Source: Acidobacteriota bacterium (GTDB lineage Bacteria > Acidobacteriota > Thermoanaerobaculia > Gp7-AA8). From it: a stretch of 64,000 bases of DNA. The notes beneath the pieces are model-generated. The model searched no databases and was not told the origin of the DNA. It saw nothing but the letters and a program-made list of their open reading frames with translations. The stretch is taken from NCBI GenBank assembly GCA_003223645.1, contig QHVT01000005.1:248001-312000 (forward strand), given 5' to 3'. Shown here one piece after another: positions 40,888 through 50,637 of this stretch (its first letter is position 1; each line of letters begins with the position of its first letter). A program made the translations under genes and the position numbers.

Positions 40888-41916
40888 TTACGGTTTGATG
40901 TTTTTCAATGCCTCCGCGGCCTTCATGCGGACGTAGAGGTTTTCATCGTTCTGCGAGGCCTTCTGCCGCAGCGTGTCGACGGCTTCGGCGTCGAGCGTTC
41001 CGCTGCGCGCGATGATCGCCAGCGCCTCGACGGCCTTGATGCGCACGGCCGGGTTCGGATCGCTCTTCAGCGCATCGATCAGCGCGTCGCGCGTCGGCGA
41101 TGTGGACCCCGAGGGCGGCAGATGCGTGAGCGTGTCGACGGCGCGAAGGCGCACGCCTTCATGCTCGTCGTTGCGCAGCACTTTCGCGAGCGCGCTCACG
41201 ATTTCAGGATCGGCGTTGGCGGGATTCGAGTACGCCTGCCGCACCATGTCGAGCGTCGTCGAGCGCGGCGAGATCGCCGACTCGTTCTCGAGCATGTACG
41301 ACAGGAGGCGCACCATGCTCTTGTCTTTCGGATTGCCGTTGACGGTCCAGCGCGACGTGATGTCGAACGAGAGTCCGATGCGATTGTCGGCCGCATCGGC
41401 ATCCGTGAACGTGACGTTGCTGATGTTCGGACGTCCTTCGATCACCGGGCTGATCGTGTTCGCGTCGACGACACGCGTCTCCGCGATCGAGAGCGGCTGG
41501 ATCGGCGACGATCCTCTGTCCTGAATGCTGTTGACGAACACGCCACTCGGCTGAATGCGCGGCGCCGTTCTGTTGCCCGCGAAGAATCCACCGCCGACGA
41601 GCACTGCGACTGCCGCGGCCTGCGCGATCCATTTGAATGACGGCCGTCGATGAAACGGAACGACGTTGTCAGCGGGCTGAGAGCCCGCCGCTCCACTGAG
41701 ACCTGCTGCTTCGAGAAAGCGCGCCTTCACCCGCGCCGGCACTTCGAGCTCCGGCAGCTCGTCCATCACGCGCCACGTCTCGCGGTACGCGTTCCACTCA
41801 TCGCTGCATTCCACGCAGTTTTCGATGTGCTGATGCGTGAGCTCCCGCTGCGCCGCGTCGAGCGACTCGGTCAGCAGCAGCGGCAGTTTTTCTCTCAAAG
41901 CACTACATTCAGCCAT
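40888..41916 (-). CDS. Anti-sigma factor with zinc finger and periplasmic HEAT repeats
   Basis: A 342-residue protein. Residues 1-45 carry the HxxxCxxC zinc-binding anti-sigma motif (HQHIENCVECSDEW), one membrane helix lies at about 95-115 (AAAVAVLVGGGFFAG), and the outer part ends in HEAT-like repeats (about 225-342: VRLRAVDTLTHL, VRIKAVEALAIIA, VRMKAAEALKNI). It should hold the downstream-coupled sigma factor inactive until an envelope signal arrives. The HEAT domain as sensor is unusual. It abuts the DUF4097 gene. Confidence 0.9.
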   Translation of the reverse strand: MAECSALREKLPLLLTESLDAAQRELTHQHIENCVECSDEWNAYRETWRVMDELPELEVPARVKARFLEAAGLSGAAGSQPADNVVPFHRRPSFKWIAQAAAVAVLVGGGFFAGNRTAPRIQPSGVFVNSIQDRGSSPIQPLSIAETRVVDANTISPVIEGRPNISNVTFTDADAADNRIGLSFDITSRWTVNGNPKDKSMVRLLSYMLENESAISPRSTTLDMVRQAYSNPANADPEIVSALAKVLRNDEHEGVRLRAVDTLTHLPPSGSTSPTRDALIDALKSDPNPAVRIKAVEALAIIARSGTLDAEAVDTLRQKASQNDENLYVRMKAAEALKNIKP

Positions 41917-41974
41917 CGGTCACCTCCGGCGGTACGACCGCCAGCGCTCGTTGCTCCGGCCTTCCGGCACGTCG

Positions 41975-42580
41975 TCATATGACCCCTCGCTCGCCGGCTT
42001 CGAGCGGCGCAACGCGCCCGACACCGTCGCGACCTCCAAAACCTGCGAGCGTCTTCTTCAACGTCTCCATGGCGCGAAAGACACGGGTCTTGACCGCGCC
42101 TTCCGAGCAGCCTGCGATTTGAGCAATTTCCGCGTACGACAGACCCTGGTACCGCGACAGAAGAATCGCTTCGCGCTGTTCGGGCGTGAGCGCCTGCAGC
42201 GCCTTTTGCACGAGTTGCTCGTTTTCGCGCCGCTCGAGCGTGCGGTCAGGCGCGAGCTCGCTCGGTGCCGGCAGCGAGATGAGCACCTCTTCCGTCTCCT
42301 TCGCCTTGTTGTCCGCTTTTCTCAGATAGTCGCGACACCAGTTCGCGGTGATCGAGAACAACCACGTGGACAGCTTGGCGTCTCCGTGAAACTGATTGGC
42401 GTACTTCAGCATCTTGACGAACACTTCCTGCGTCGCATCCTCGGCCGCTTCGGCATTCTTCAAGAATCGAAACGCGAAGTTGTAAATCCGACCGCTGTAG
42501 CGGTCATAGATCTCCGACGCCGGGGCGTAATCACCACCCTGAACGATTCGCATCAGCTCCTGATCGCTCAGGTGTTTCAT
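41975..42580 (-). CDS. ECF-family RNA polymerase sigma factor
   Basis: About 201 residues from MKHLSDQELMRIVQGG; an ATG 33 nt upstream is also possible. Region 2 (IYDRYSGRIYNFAFRFLKNAEAAEDATQEVF, DAKLSTWLFSITANWCRDYLRK) and region 4 (LTPEQREAILLSRYQGLSYAEIAQIAGCSEGAVKTRVFRA) are complete. The anti-sigma gene lies 58 nt downstream. The last about 20 residues include GRVAPLEAGERGVI, read from a partial copy of the 52-bp dispersed repeat (41998-42018). Confidence 0.95.
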   Translation of the reverse strand: MKHLSDQELMRIVQGGDYAPASEIYDRYSGRIYNFAFRFLKNAEAAEDATQEVFVKMLKYANQFHGDAKLSTWLFSITANWCRDYLRKADNKAKETEEVLISLPAPSELAPDRTLERRENEQLVQKALQALTPEQREAILLSRYQGLSYAEIAQIAGCSEGAVKTRVFRAMETLKKTLAGFGGRDGVGRVAPLEAGERGVI

Positions 42581-42642
42581 CGGCCCCGGTTCTGTGCCCT
42601 TGGACGGCATCATGGCTAAAAGGTTACGGAGTGGCTCGGACG

Positions 42643-42701
42643 GTGGAGGACAGGCAATCCTGCCTGTCAAACGTGGACAGGCGAGATCGCCTGTCCTCCA
42701 C
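42643..42701. repeat. Palindromic GGTGGAGGACAGGC element
   Basis: GTGGAGGACAGGCAATCCTGCCTGTC, then AACGTG, then GACAGGCGAGATCGCCTGTCCTCCAC (arms described by their ends) form an inverted repeat, a variant of the CAGGC palindrome family. It encodes the tail GGQAISPVHV of the O-antigen ligase. Confidence 0.8.
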
Positions 42702-43875
42702 TTGCGACGGCCGGAACAAGGTCCGGAACCCGTTCATTCGAATCCGTCCAGGCGGCCACGAGCGCCATGAGGTTCAACATCAGATAAAAGACTTCCGTGT
42801 CTCCGAAGTTGAACTCGAAAAGCCCTGCAACGGTGAGACTTACGGTCACAGCCACGCCGATCTCGGCCCACATCCGCTGCGTCCGCCATGCCTGCGCACA
42901 CTGGCGAAGGAAGAGGGCGAGGAGGGTGATGTAGGCGGCGAGGCCGAGGATTCCGCGCTCGGCCCATAGCTGGACGATGTTGTTGTGGAGGTGCGGCGGA
43001 CGGGGCCGCGGCGCGTCCTGTTTGCGGTAGATCGCGTACGACTCCTTCACGTTCGCGGGACCGACGCCGAGAACGGGATGATCGCGGATCATCTCCACGC
43101 CGGCCTGCAGCATGCGGATGCGATCGAAGTTCGACGACTGCTTCATGTCGAAGACGGAGATCAATCGCCCGAAGAGACTGAGCGGCAGGAACGTGATGAA
43201 GAGCAGCAGGACCGGCAGCGCGTAGTAACGGATCTGCGTGCGCGTCAGCATCAGCAGCGCGAACACGGCCGCGCCCCAGCCGAGCCACACGCTGCGCGTG
43301 AACGTGAGGAGAAGCGTCGTCGTCGACAAAAGCGTGACGGCGAGCCACAGCGGCTTGCGCTGGCGCCACCAGAGGACGAGAAACATCAGCGACAGCGGAA
43401 GCAGCAAGCCAGAGAACGTCATCACGTGAGACGACGGCCCGCTGATGCGATGCTCGAGCGTGCGCGAGTCGAGCGTCGCGAACTGCAGGAGCGCCCAGAT
43501 CGAGCTGCCGCCCGCGAGGAGCGCGTACGGGTAGAGGATCTGTTCCTTCAGCTCCGGGATCTCGCGATAGAGAATGATCGCGGCGGGAAAGATCAGCATC
43601 TTGAACCAGAGCGCGCCTTCCGCGCCCTGATGAATGTGCGTGGCCGCCGCGAGCGCGGAGATGCTGGAGACGAGGCCGTACAAAAAAAGCGGGTAGTAGA
43701 GGATGTGAAACGAGAAGCGCAGCTCGCCGCGCGCGACCGCCCACGCGACGCAGAAGACGGCGCCGAACGCCATCAGCATGAGCAGCGCGATCTTGTGCTG
43801 GAAGAGGATTTGGAGGATGTAGAAGACGATGGCTGCGCGAACGAGCCCGCGTCTACTCGTCAAGAGCTTCTTCAA
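42667..43875 (-). CDS. O-antigen ligase/polymerase family membrane protein
   Basis: A 402-residue protein with about ten membrane helices. The large loop near the C-terminal third holds HPVLGVGPANVKESYAIYR and PHLHNNIVQLWAERGILGL, the Wzy_C/WaaL signature (H/N-x-ExGxxG). It probably ligates or polymerises surface polysaccharide at the inner membrane. It overlaps the Trm112 gene by 23 nt, and a glycosyltransferase lies divergently across a repeat. Its C-terminus is formed by a repeat element. Confidence 0.88.
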   Translation of the reverse strand: MKKLLTSRRGLVRAAIVFYILQILFQHKIALLMLMAFGAVFCVAWAVARGELRFSFHILYYPLFLYGLVSSISALAAATHIHQGAEGALWFKMLIFPAAIILYREIPELKEQILYPYALLAGGSSIWALLQFATLDSRTLEHRISGPSSHVMTFSGLLLPLSLMFLVLWWRQRKPLWLAVTLLSTTTLLLTFTRSVWLGWGAAVFALLMLTRTQIRYYALPVLLLFITFLPLSLFGRLISVFDMKQSSNFDRIRMLQAGVEMIRDHPVLGVGPANVKESYAIYRKQDAPRPRPPHLHNNIVQLWAERGILGLAAYITLLALFLRQCAQAWRTQRMWAEIGVAVTVSLTVAGLFEFNFGDTEVFYLMLNLMALVAAWTDSNERVPDLVPAVASGGQAISPVHV

Positions 43876-44089
43876 CGAGCATCACCGGAATGTCGCTCAC
43901 GATCGGATACACGCGCCGGCACTTGACGCACTGCAATCCCTCTTCGACCACCGGTTCCTCGCCGCGAAACTTGTCGCGGAACTTGTCGCGGATCGGGCCG
44001 CGCTTCGCCTCCGGAAGCGGAACGAGCTTGACCTCTTCCTTGCAGAGCGGGCAGGCTAGGATTTCCAGCAACTCTTGGTCTACGGCCAT
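43853..44089 (-). CDS. Trm112-family zinc protein
   Basis: A 78-residue protein: ILACPLCKEEVKLVP with the first CxxC, a middle charged segment, and LQCVKCRRVYPIVSDIPVML with the second, the Trm112/UPF0434 zinc-binding set. Trm112 proteins activate methyltransferases in eukaryotes and archaea; bacterial roles are poorly defined, although they often lie near lipopolysaccharide genes, as here. Overlaps the start of the O-antigen ligase gene. Confidence 0.92.
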   Translation of the reverse strand: MAVDQELLEILACPLCKEEVKLVPLPEAKRGPIRDKFRDKFRGEEPVVEEGLQCVKCRRVYPIVSDIPVMLVEEALDE

Positions 44090-44099
44090 CGGCCGGACT

Positions 44100-44180
44100 A
44101 TAAAGCAGAAAGCAGAAAGCAGAAAGCAGAAGTGATCTCGCCGTCCTTTCTGCTTTCTGCCTTCTGCTTTCTGCTTTTTT
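44100..44180. repeat. Head-to-head tandem AGCAGAA repeat
   Basis: Four AAGCAGAA-type heptamers (44103-44131), a 21-bp centre, and four inverted TTCTGCT units (44148-44179). It fills the divergent gap between Trm112 and the glycosyltransferase, whose ATG follows directly, so any promoter must lie within it. Confidence 0.92.
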
Positions 44181-45221
44181 ATGAAAGTTCTTCATCTTGC
44201 GGCTGGAAATCGCTGGACCGGTGCGGCCGCACCTGCATTCGCCGAAGTCGAGGCGCTGCGCGCGGCGGGCGTCGATGCCCACTATGCATATGTGGGCGGC
44301 TACAAATTGCAGGCGAAGCTCGAACATCACGACTTCGCACATCCGCTGATCGAAAAAGCGCAGAACCCGCTCTCGTTCCTCCGCACGATCCAGAAACTCG
44401 ACCGCATCATCGACCAGCACGGCTTCGACGTCCTGCACGCGCACCTCACCTACGACCACTGGCTCGCGCGCGTCGTGATCCGCGGCCGCTCGATCGCACT
44501 CGCCCGCACGTTCCACGCGCGACGCGTGGTGCGCCGCGATCCCTTCACGCGCTCGCTCCTCAATCGCACACAAGTCTGCTGCGTGATCAACGACGCGTTC
44601 GCACTGGAAGATCGGGAGGTCGTTTTCACTCCACCGCCGGTCGATCGCCAGCAATTCCAACCGACCGGAGCGAATGCACGCGCGCTGTACGACATCGCCG
44701 ACGACGTGCCGCTCATGACCGCGATCGGAAAACTATCGAAAGGCCGCGGCTTCGAAGCCGCACTGCAAACCTTCGCGATTCTGCGTTCGGCGATCCCAAC
44801 CGCACGCCTCATGATCATCGGCCACGGCGAGCACCGCCCCGCCCTCGAAGACCTCACCCAATCCCTCGGCATCACCGAGCACGTCACCTGGGCCGGCTAT
44901 CACGAAGACGATCTCGCCGATCACTACCGAGCGTCGAACCTGTTGCTCTTCACCGCGCGCGGCTCCGACGAAGGCCACCGCGCGATTCTCGAGGCGATGG
45001 CGTGCGGCGTTCCGCCGGCCACGTACCCGCTCGAAGGCGTGCGCGCGCTGGTCGATGCTGCGCACATCGCAGCCGCCTCGACGCCTGCGGCTCTCGCGAA
45101 CGCCGCGGCAGCACTGCTCGCGCGCGAGCCGCTGCGCGAGGCGATGGTGCAACGATCGCAGGAGTTCGGCTACGCGCGGGCGGCGGGGCGGTTGATCGAG
45201 GCGTACGAGCGGGTCATCTGA
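44181..45221 (+). CDS. Glycosyltransferase family 4-type protein
   Basis: A 346-residue GT-B enzyme. An N-terminal domain (VLHLAAGNRWTGAAAPAFAEVEALRAAG, DVLHAHLTYDHWLARVV) and a C-terminal nucleotide-sugar domain (LMTAIGKLSKGRGFEAALQTFAIL, LMIIGHGEHRP, VTWAGYHEDDLADHYRASNLLLF, SDEGHRAILEAMACGVP) carry the ExxxxE-type donor site (EG...E in this case). It probably adds sugars in lipopolysaccharide or exopolysaccharide synthesis, in keeping with the O-antigen ligase beside it. Confidence 0.9.
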   Translation: MKVLHLAAGNRWTGAAAPAFAEVEALRAAGVDAHYAYVGGYKLQAKLEHHDFAHPLIEKAQNPLSFLRTIQKLDRIIDQHGFDVLHAHLTYDHWLARVVIRGRSIALARTFHARRVVRRDPFTRSLLNRTQVCCVINDAFALEDREVVFTPPPVDRQQFQPTGANARALYDIADDVPLMTAIGKLSKGRGFEAALQTFAILRSAIPTARLMIIGHGEHRPALEDLTQSLGITEHVTWAGYHEDDLADHYRASNLLLFTARGSDEGHRAILEAMACGVPPATYPLEGVRALVDAAHIAAASTPAALANAAAALLAREPLREAMVQRSQEFGYARAAGRLIEAYERVI

Positions 45222-45364
45222 CGCTTTGGACTGCGGCGGCTACACCGCCGCTTTCCGGATACTTGGCTTCCGTGTAGCGCAGGCTTTCCAGCCTGCGCCT
45301 GGGGGCAGGCTAGAAAGCCTGCCCTACACCAAAAGCGGCAGCGTAGCTGCCGCAGTCCAAAGCG
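45222..45364. repeat. Nested inverted repeats between convergent genes
   Basis: An outer inverted repeat (GACGCTTTGGACTGCGGC... at 45222 and ...GCCGCAGTCCAAAGCGTC ending 45365) contains an inner complete copy of the GTGTAGCGCAGGCTTTCCAG palindrome (45271-45329). One element appears to have inserted into another. A half-type relative of the outer element is at 57490-57536. Confidence 0.9.
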
Positions 45365-46735
45365 TCATACCGATGCGATCACTTTCAGCTCGACCGAGAT
45401 CGGCGTCGGTAACGAGTCCACGCCGACGGTGGTGCGCGTCGGCTGGATTTTGCCGAAGTATTCGGCGTAGACCTTGTTGAAGCGGTCGAAGTCGCGTTTC
45501 ATGTCGGTGAGGTAGACGGTGACGTCGAGGACTTTTTCCAGCGAGCTGCCGGCGTCTTCGAGAACCGCGCGGATGTTCTCGATGCACGCGCGGGTCTGCA
45601 CTTCGATGTCGTTCGGTCCGGGAATCTCGCCGGTGACGGGCTTGCGCGGGCCGATGCCGGAGAGGAAGAGGAAGTTGCCGACGCGGCGCGCGTGCGGATA
45701 GGGGCCGACCGGCTTCGGCGCGCGCTCGGTGCGGATGACGTCGGACTGCGAGGACATTTCGCTCTCGCGATGCACGTCCGGTGACTCGGCGAGGACATTG
45801 TGCGTTTCGAGTCCCGTGCCGCTCGTTGCAGCGAACGTCGGCACCGGGCCTTCGTCGAATTCTTTTTCCCAGTCGATCTGCTTCCGCTCGTTCGGCGTCA
45901 GTTCGACGATTCCGCAGCCCGTTCCCCACACCGGCTGGTACTCCCAGACTTTTCCGTCGTATTTGTTGTGCTCCCCCATCACGGCGCCGAGCCACCAGAT
46001 GGCCTTGAAGCCCATGTCGGCATTCGCCTCGCGGCCGAAATCGCGCGCGACCTGCGCAACGTCTTCCAGTCGTCCCTCGCCGAGCATCTCCAGGATCTTG
46101 CGATTCCACTCGTCGTCTTTCTGCGAAGAAATTCGATCGTGGGCAGGGTCAATGTCCGCCACTTCGTAGCGATTGGAGAGATTCGTCACCAGAACGACGA
46201 CCGTCTTTTTTCCATACGCCTCGATCGCAGCGCGCGCCGCAAACCCCAATGCGCGCGTCTCCTCGCGCTCCGCGTAGATGTTGCAGGAGACGATCGACGC
46301 GGGAATCGCATTGTCGGGATTGAGCAGCTTCAATGCGACCACTGTTCCGGTATCGATCGGAAAGCCGTGATACGCGACCGTGGCCGCCTGCATTCCGTGC
46401 TCTTTACAGAGGCCGGCGTAGAGTTTCCCGAATTCAGGATCGACGCGAAATTCGTAGGGGATCTCGCCGAGCTCGTACCAGTTCTGATCGACGAGCGTCC
46501 ATTTCGGCTTGGGATCGACCTGGAACAAGTGGCCGATGACGCTGAACCACTGCGTGGAATAGACGAGCATTAGCTCTGCGCCGCTCTGGGCGATCTCACG
46601 GCCGATTGCTTCGTAGGCGTATTTGAGTTTCGCCCATCCTTCGTTCTGGTCCGGCGCCAGGAGAATATGGGGCTGCCCTGGCACCAAGTACGCTTTGATT
46701 AATTGTGAATTGTGAATTGTGGATTGTGGATTCAC
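45365..46735 (-). CDS. 2-aminophenol 1,6-dioxygenase alpha-type subunit fused to RidA/2-aminomuconate deaminase
   Basis: A 456-residue fusion. Residues about 12-290 are a LigB-superfamily domain close to the alpha subunit of 2-aminophenol 1,6-dioxygenase (IKAYLVPGQPHILLAP, VAYHGFPIDTGTVVALKLLNP, KDDEWNRKILEMLGEGRLEDV); like that subunit it lacks a full metal triad. Residues 333-456 are a RidA domain (GPYPHARRVGNFLFLSGIGP, VQTRACIENIRAVLEDAG, Arg in QPTRTTVGV, Glu in ISVELKV) like 2-aminomuconate deaminase. Met327 may be a relic start of the latter. The GTG start and first 11 codons lie in an AATTGTG repeat, and it overlaps the four-helix gene stop. Confidence 0.85.
   Translation of the reverse strand: MNPQSTIHNSQLIKAYLVPGQPHILLAPDQNEGWAKLKYAYEAIGREIAQSGAELMLVYSTQWFSVIGHLFQVDPKPKWTLVDQNWYELGEIPYEFRVDPEFGKLYAGLCKEHGMQAATVAYHGFPIDTGTVVALKLLNPDNAIPASIVSCNIYAEREETRALGFAARAAIEAYGKKTVVVLVTNLSNRYEVADIDPAHDRISSQKDDEWNRKILEMLGEGRLEDVAQVARDFGREANADMGFKAIWWLGAVMGEHNKYDGKVWEYQPVWGTGCGIVELTPNERKQIDWEKEFDEGPVPTFAATSGTGLETHNVLAESPDVHRESEMSSQSDVIRTERAPKPVGPYPHARRVGNFLFLSGIGPRKPVTGEIPGPNDIEVQTRACIENIRAVLEDAGSSLEKVLDVTVYLTDMKRDFDRFNKVYAEYFGKIQPTRTTVGVDSLPTPISVELKVIASV
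46697..46733. repeat. AATTGTG repeat, left arm of the four-helix cassette
   Basis: TTAATTGTGAATTGTGAATTGTGGATTGTGGATT: four to five units of 7-8 bp. It is the inverse of 47088-47126 on the other side of the four-helix-bundle gene, and it encodes the N-terminus (NPQSTIHNSQL) of the dioxygenase alpha fusion. Confidence 0.9.
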
Positions 46736-47082
46736 TGCGTTTGGGCCTTTCGGATGATCGTTGTGAGGATAGCGACGATTTGATTGCAGTCGCTGACGAG
46801 GTCACCAGCGTCTGTGAGTTTCTTGGTCGCGTGAAGGAGTCTGAGCCAGTAGTGCGATTCTCGCGCTTCTTTCAGCGCGATCGAACACTTATGAATGAAA
46901 TCGGGCCTGCTTTGTGCGGCATCCGCTTCTTCGAGGTTCGCACCGATCGACGAACCCGACCGCAGCAGCTGTGCGCTCATCACGCGTCCGCTCCCGCCCC
47001 GCGGCCACAACGTGTCGTGCAGTTCTACTACGGCGCACGCAAACCGAAATGACCGATCCCGAATATCGTCGCCCTTAGCCAT
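46732..47082 (-). CDS. Four-helix bundle protein (S23/IVS-encoded type)
   Basis: A 116-residue helical protein of the family first seen in 23S rRNA intervening sequences and related to the Avd protein of diversity-generating retroelements. The pattern RSFRFACAVVELHDTLW, LLRSGSSIGANLEEADAAQSRPDFIHKCSIALKEARESHYWLRLL is diagnostic. It interrupts a metabolic operon and is bounded by inverted AATTGTG repeats, so it looks like an inserted cassette. Its stop overlaps the GTG of the following gene. The molecular function is not known. Confidence 0.93.
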   Translation of the reverse strand: MAKGDDIRDRSFRFACAVVELHDTLWPRGGSGRVMSAQLLRSGSSIGANLEEADAAQSRPDFIHKCSIALKEARESHYWLRLLHATKKLTDAGDLVSDCNQIVAILTTIIRKAQTQ

Positions 47083-47087
47083 CGCGA

Positions 47088-49343
<2,256 letters not shown>

Positions 49344-49347
49344 TCAT

Positions 49348-50637
49348 TCACCTGTTGAACGGTAGCTCGTTGATCCAGTGAAAGCCGCGTGTGGTGAGGC
49401 GGAACGACGCGTCTTCGTCCGACTTGCGAAGCGTCGCGTGGATGTTGCGGCCATCGAATGATCCGTCGATCACCATCGTGGCCGGAACGGGGCGATGGTA
49501 CGTGAGCGTCCACTTTGACTCATCGCCTTTGGTCAGCTGTATCGTTCCTTTTTTCTCGTCGACCTCCAGGCCGTAGCGCGTGCGCCGTCCGACCATCGGA
49601 TAGATCGCGATGACGCCGGGACGGTCGATGACGACGTGGCGCCAGCGCGTGTCGTCGGAGATGAGCGGCGGGCGATTCACGCCGTCGATGACCAGCGTGT
49701 CGACGTTCCAGATGCCGCGCAGCGAGGACCGCGTCTCGAAATACGTGCGCTCTTCGATTGAAGATTGCAAACCCTTCATGATGACGAGCAGCACCAGCGC
49801 GGTGCGGAGCACGATGCCGGCAATGCGCAGCCATTTGCGGTCCACGAGCGGCGCCGGCCGATAGAGAAAAAACGTCTGCGCGAGCCGTTTCGCGTCGGGC
49901 AGCACCAGGAACACGGCCATCGCCAGAAGGTGCGCGGAGAAGAGCTTGACCGGCACGTCGTAGAAGAAATTCAGCGCCACGACGTTCGACATGACGGCAA
50001 TCGTGATCAGCGCGCCGAGGAGCGTCGTGCGGCGGAACGTGAGCAGGAGACCGCCGAGCATCTCGCTGGCGCCGGTGAAGATCGTGTATCCCTTCGACGC
50101 GCCCATGAACGTCCAGAGGAGGCCCATCGGCGACGCGTCGCCGAACGATTGCAGCAGACGGTCGAGGCCGGGCGCCGCGAATTGCGCGGGGATGATCTTG
50201 GCCGTGCCGTACAGGAACATCGTGCAGGCCAGCGAGAAGCGGATGTAGACGCGCAGCCATTCGTACAGCCGCGCGTACTCGACGCGGCGGCGATCGAGGA
50301 TCGACCAGATCAGCGTCGCGGCACACGCGACGACGAAGATGCAGAGGACCTTGTAGTAGTCATACGTCGTATCGCCGCTGCCGGGAATGGCGACGACGAT
50401 CGTGACTCCGAAGAAGCGTTTGGCGACCGCCTTGACGATCGCCTCCCACATCGCCTCGTAGCCCAGCGCCCGGTCCCGGATCATGTCGAACGGGAAGGGG
50501 AAGTTGTAAAGGACGAGATACGAGAACGCGAAGCGGAACGCGATGCGCGTCGCGAGCTTCCAGCGCGCGGCCGTCACCGCGGGAACAGCGGGAGATGCAG
50601 AAACGGGAACTGCTTCATCCCAGCTTGACGCAGACAT
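49348..50637 (-). CDS. DoxX-like membrane protein with C-terminal soluble domain (copy 2)
   Basis: A 429-residue paralog of the preceding gene with the same MSASSWDE start, helices (FAFSYLVLYNFPFPFDMI, FGDASPMGLLWTFMGAS, LNFFYDVPVKLFSAHLLAMAVFLVLPD) and C-terminal RGIWNVDTLVIDGVNRPPLISDDTRWRHVVID domain ending GFHWINELPFNR. I start it at 50637, giving a 23-nt overlap with the dehydrogenase gene. The two copies diverge mainly in the soluble domain, suggesting different partners or ligands. Confidence 0.75.
   Translation of the reverse strand: MSASSWDEAVPVSASPAVPAVTAARWKLATRIAFRFAFSYLVLYNFPFPFDMIRDRALGYEAMWEAIVKAVAKRFFGVTIVVAIPGSGDTTYDYYKVLCIFVVACAATLIWSILDRRRVEYARLYEWLRVYIRFSLACTMFLYGTAKIIPAQFAAPGLDRLLQSFGDASPMGLLWTFMGASKGYTIFTGASEMLGGLLLTFRRTTLLGALITIAVMSNVVALNFFYDVPVKLFSAHLLAMAVFLVLPDAKRLAQTFFLYRPAPLVDRKWLRIAGIVLRTALVLLVIMKGLQSSIEERTYFETRSSLRGIWNVDTLVIDGVNRPPLISDDTRWRHVVIDRPGVIAIYPMVGRRTRYGLEVDEKKGTIQLTKGDESKWTLTYHRPVPATMVIDGSFDGRNIHATLRKSDEDASFRLTTRGFHWINELPFNR

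Noticed and set aside
39190-41640. Plus-strand reading of about 816 codons opposite the DUF4097 and anti-sigma genes
   Set aside because: Arg/Asp/Ala-rich composition typical of antisense frames in high-GC DNA; the minus strand carries recognisable domains with signal peptide and zinc motif.
46732-47082. Diversity-generating retroelement
   Set aside because: The four-helix gene resembles Avd, but no reverse transcriptase or template/variable repeat pair is visible.
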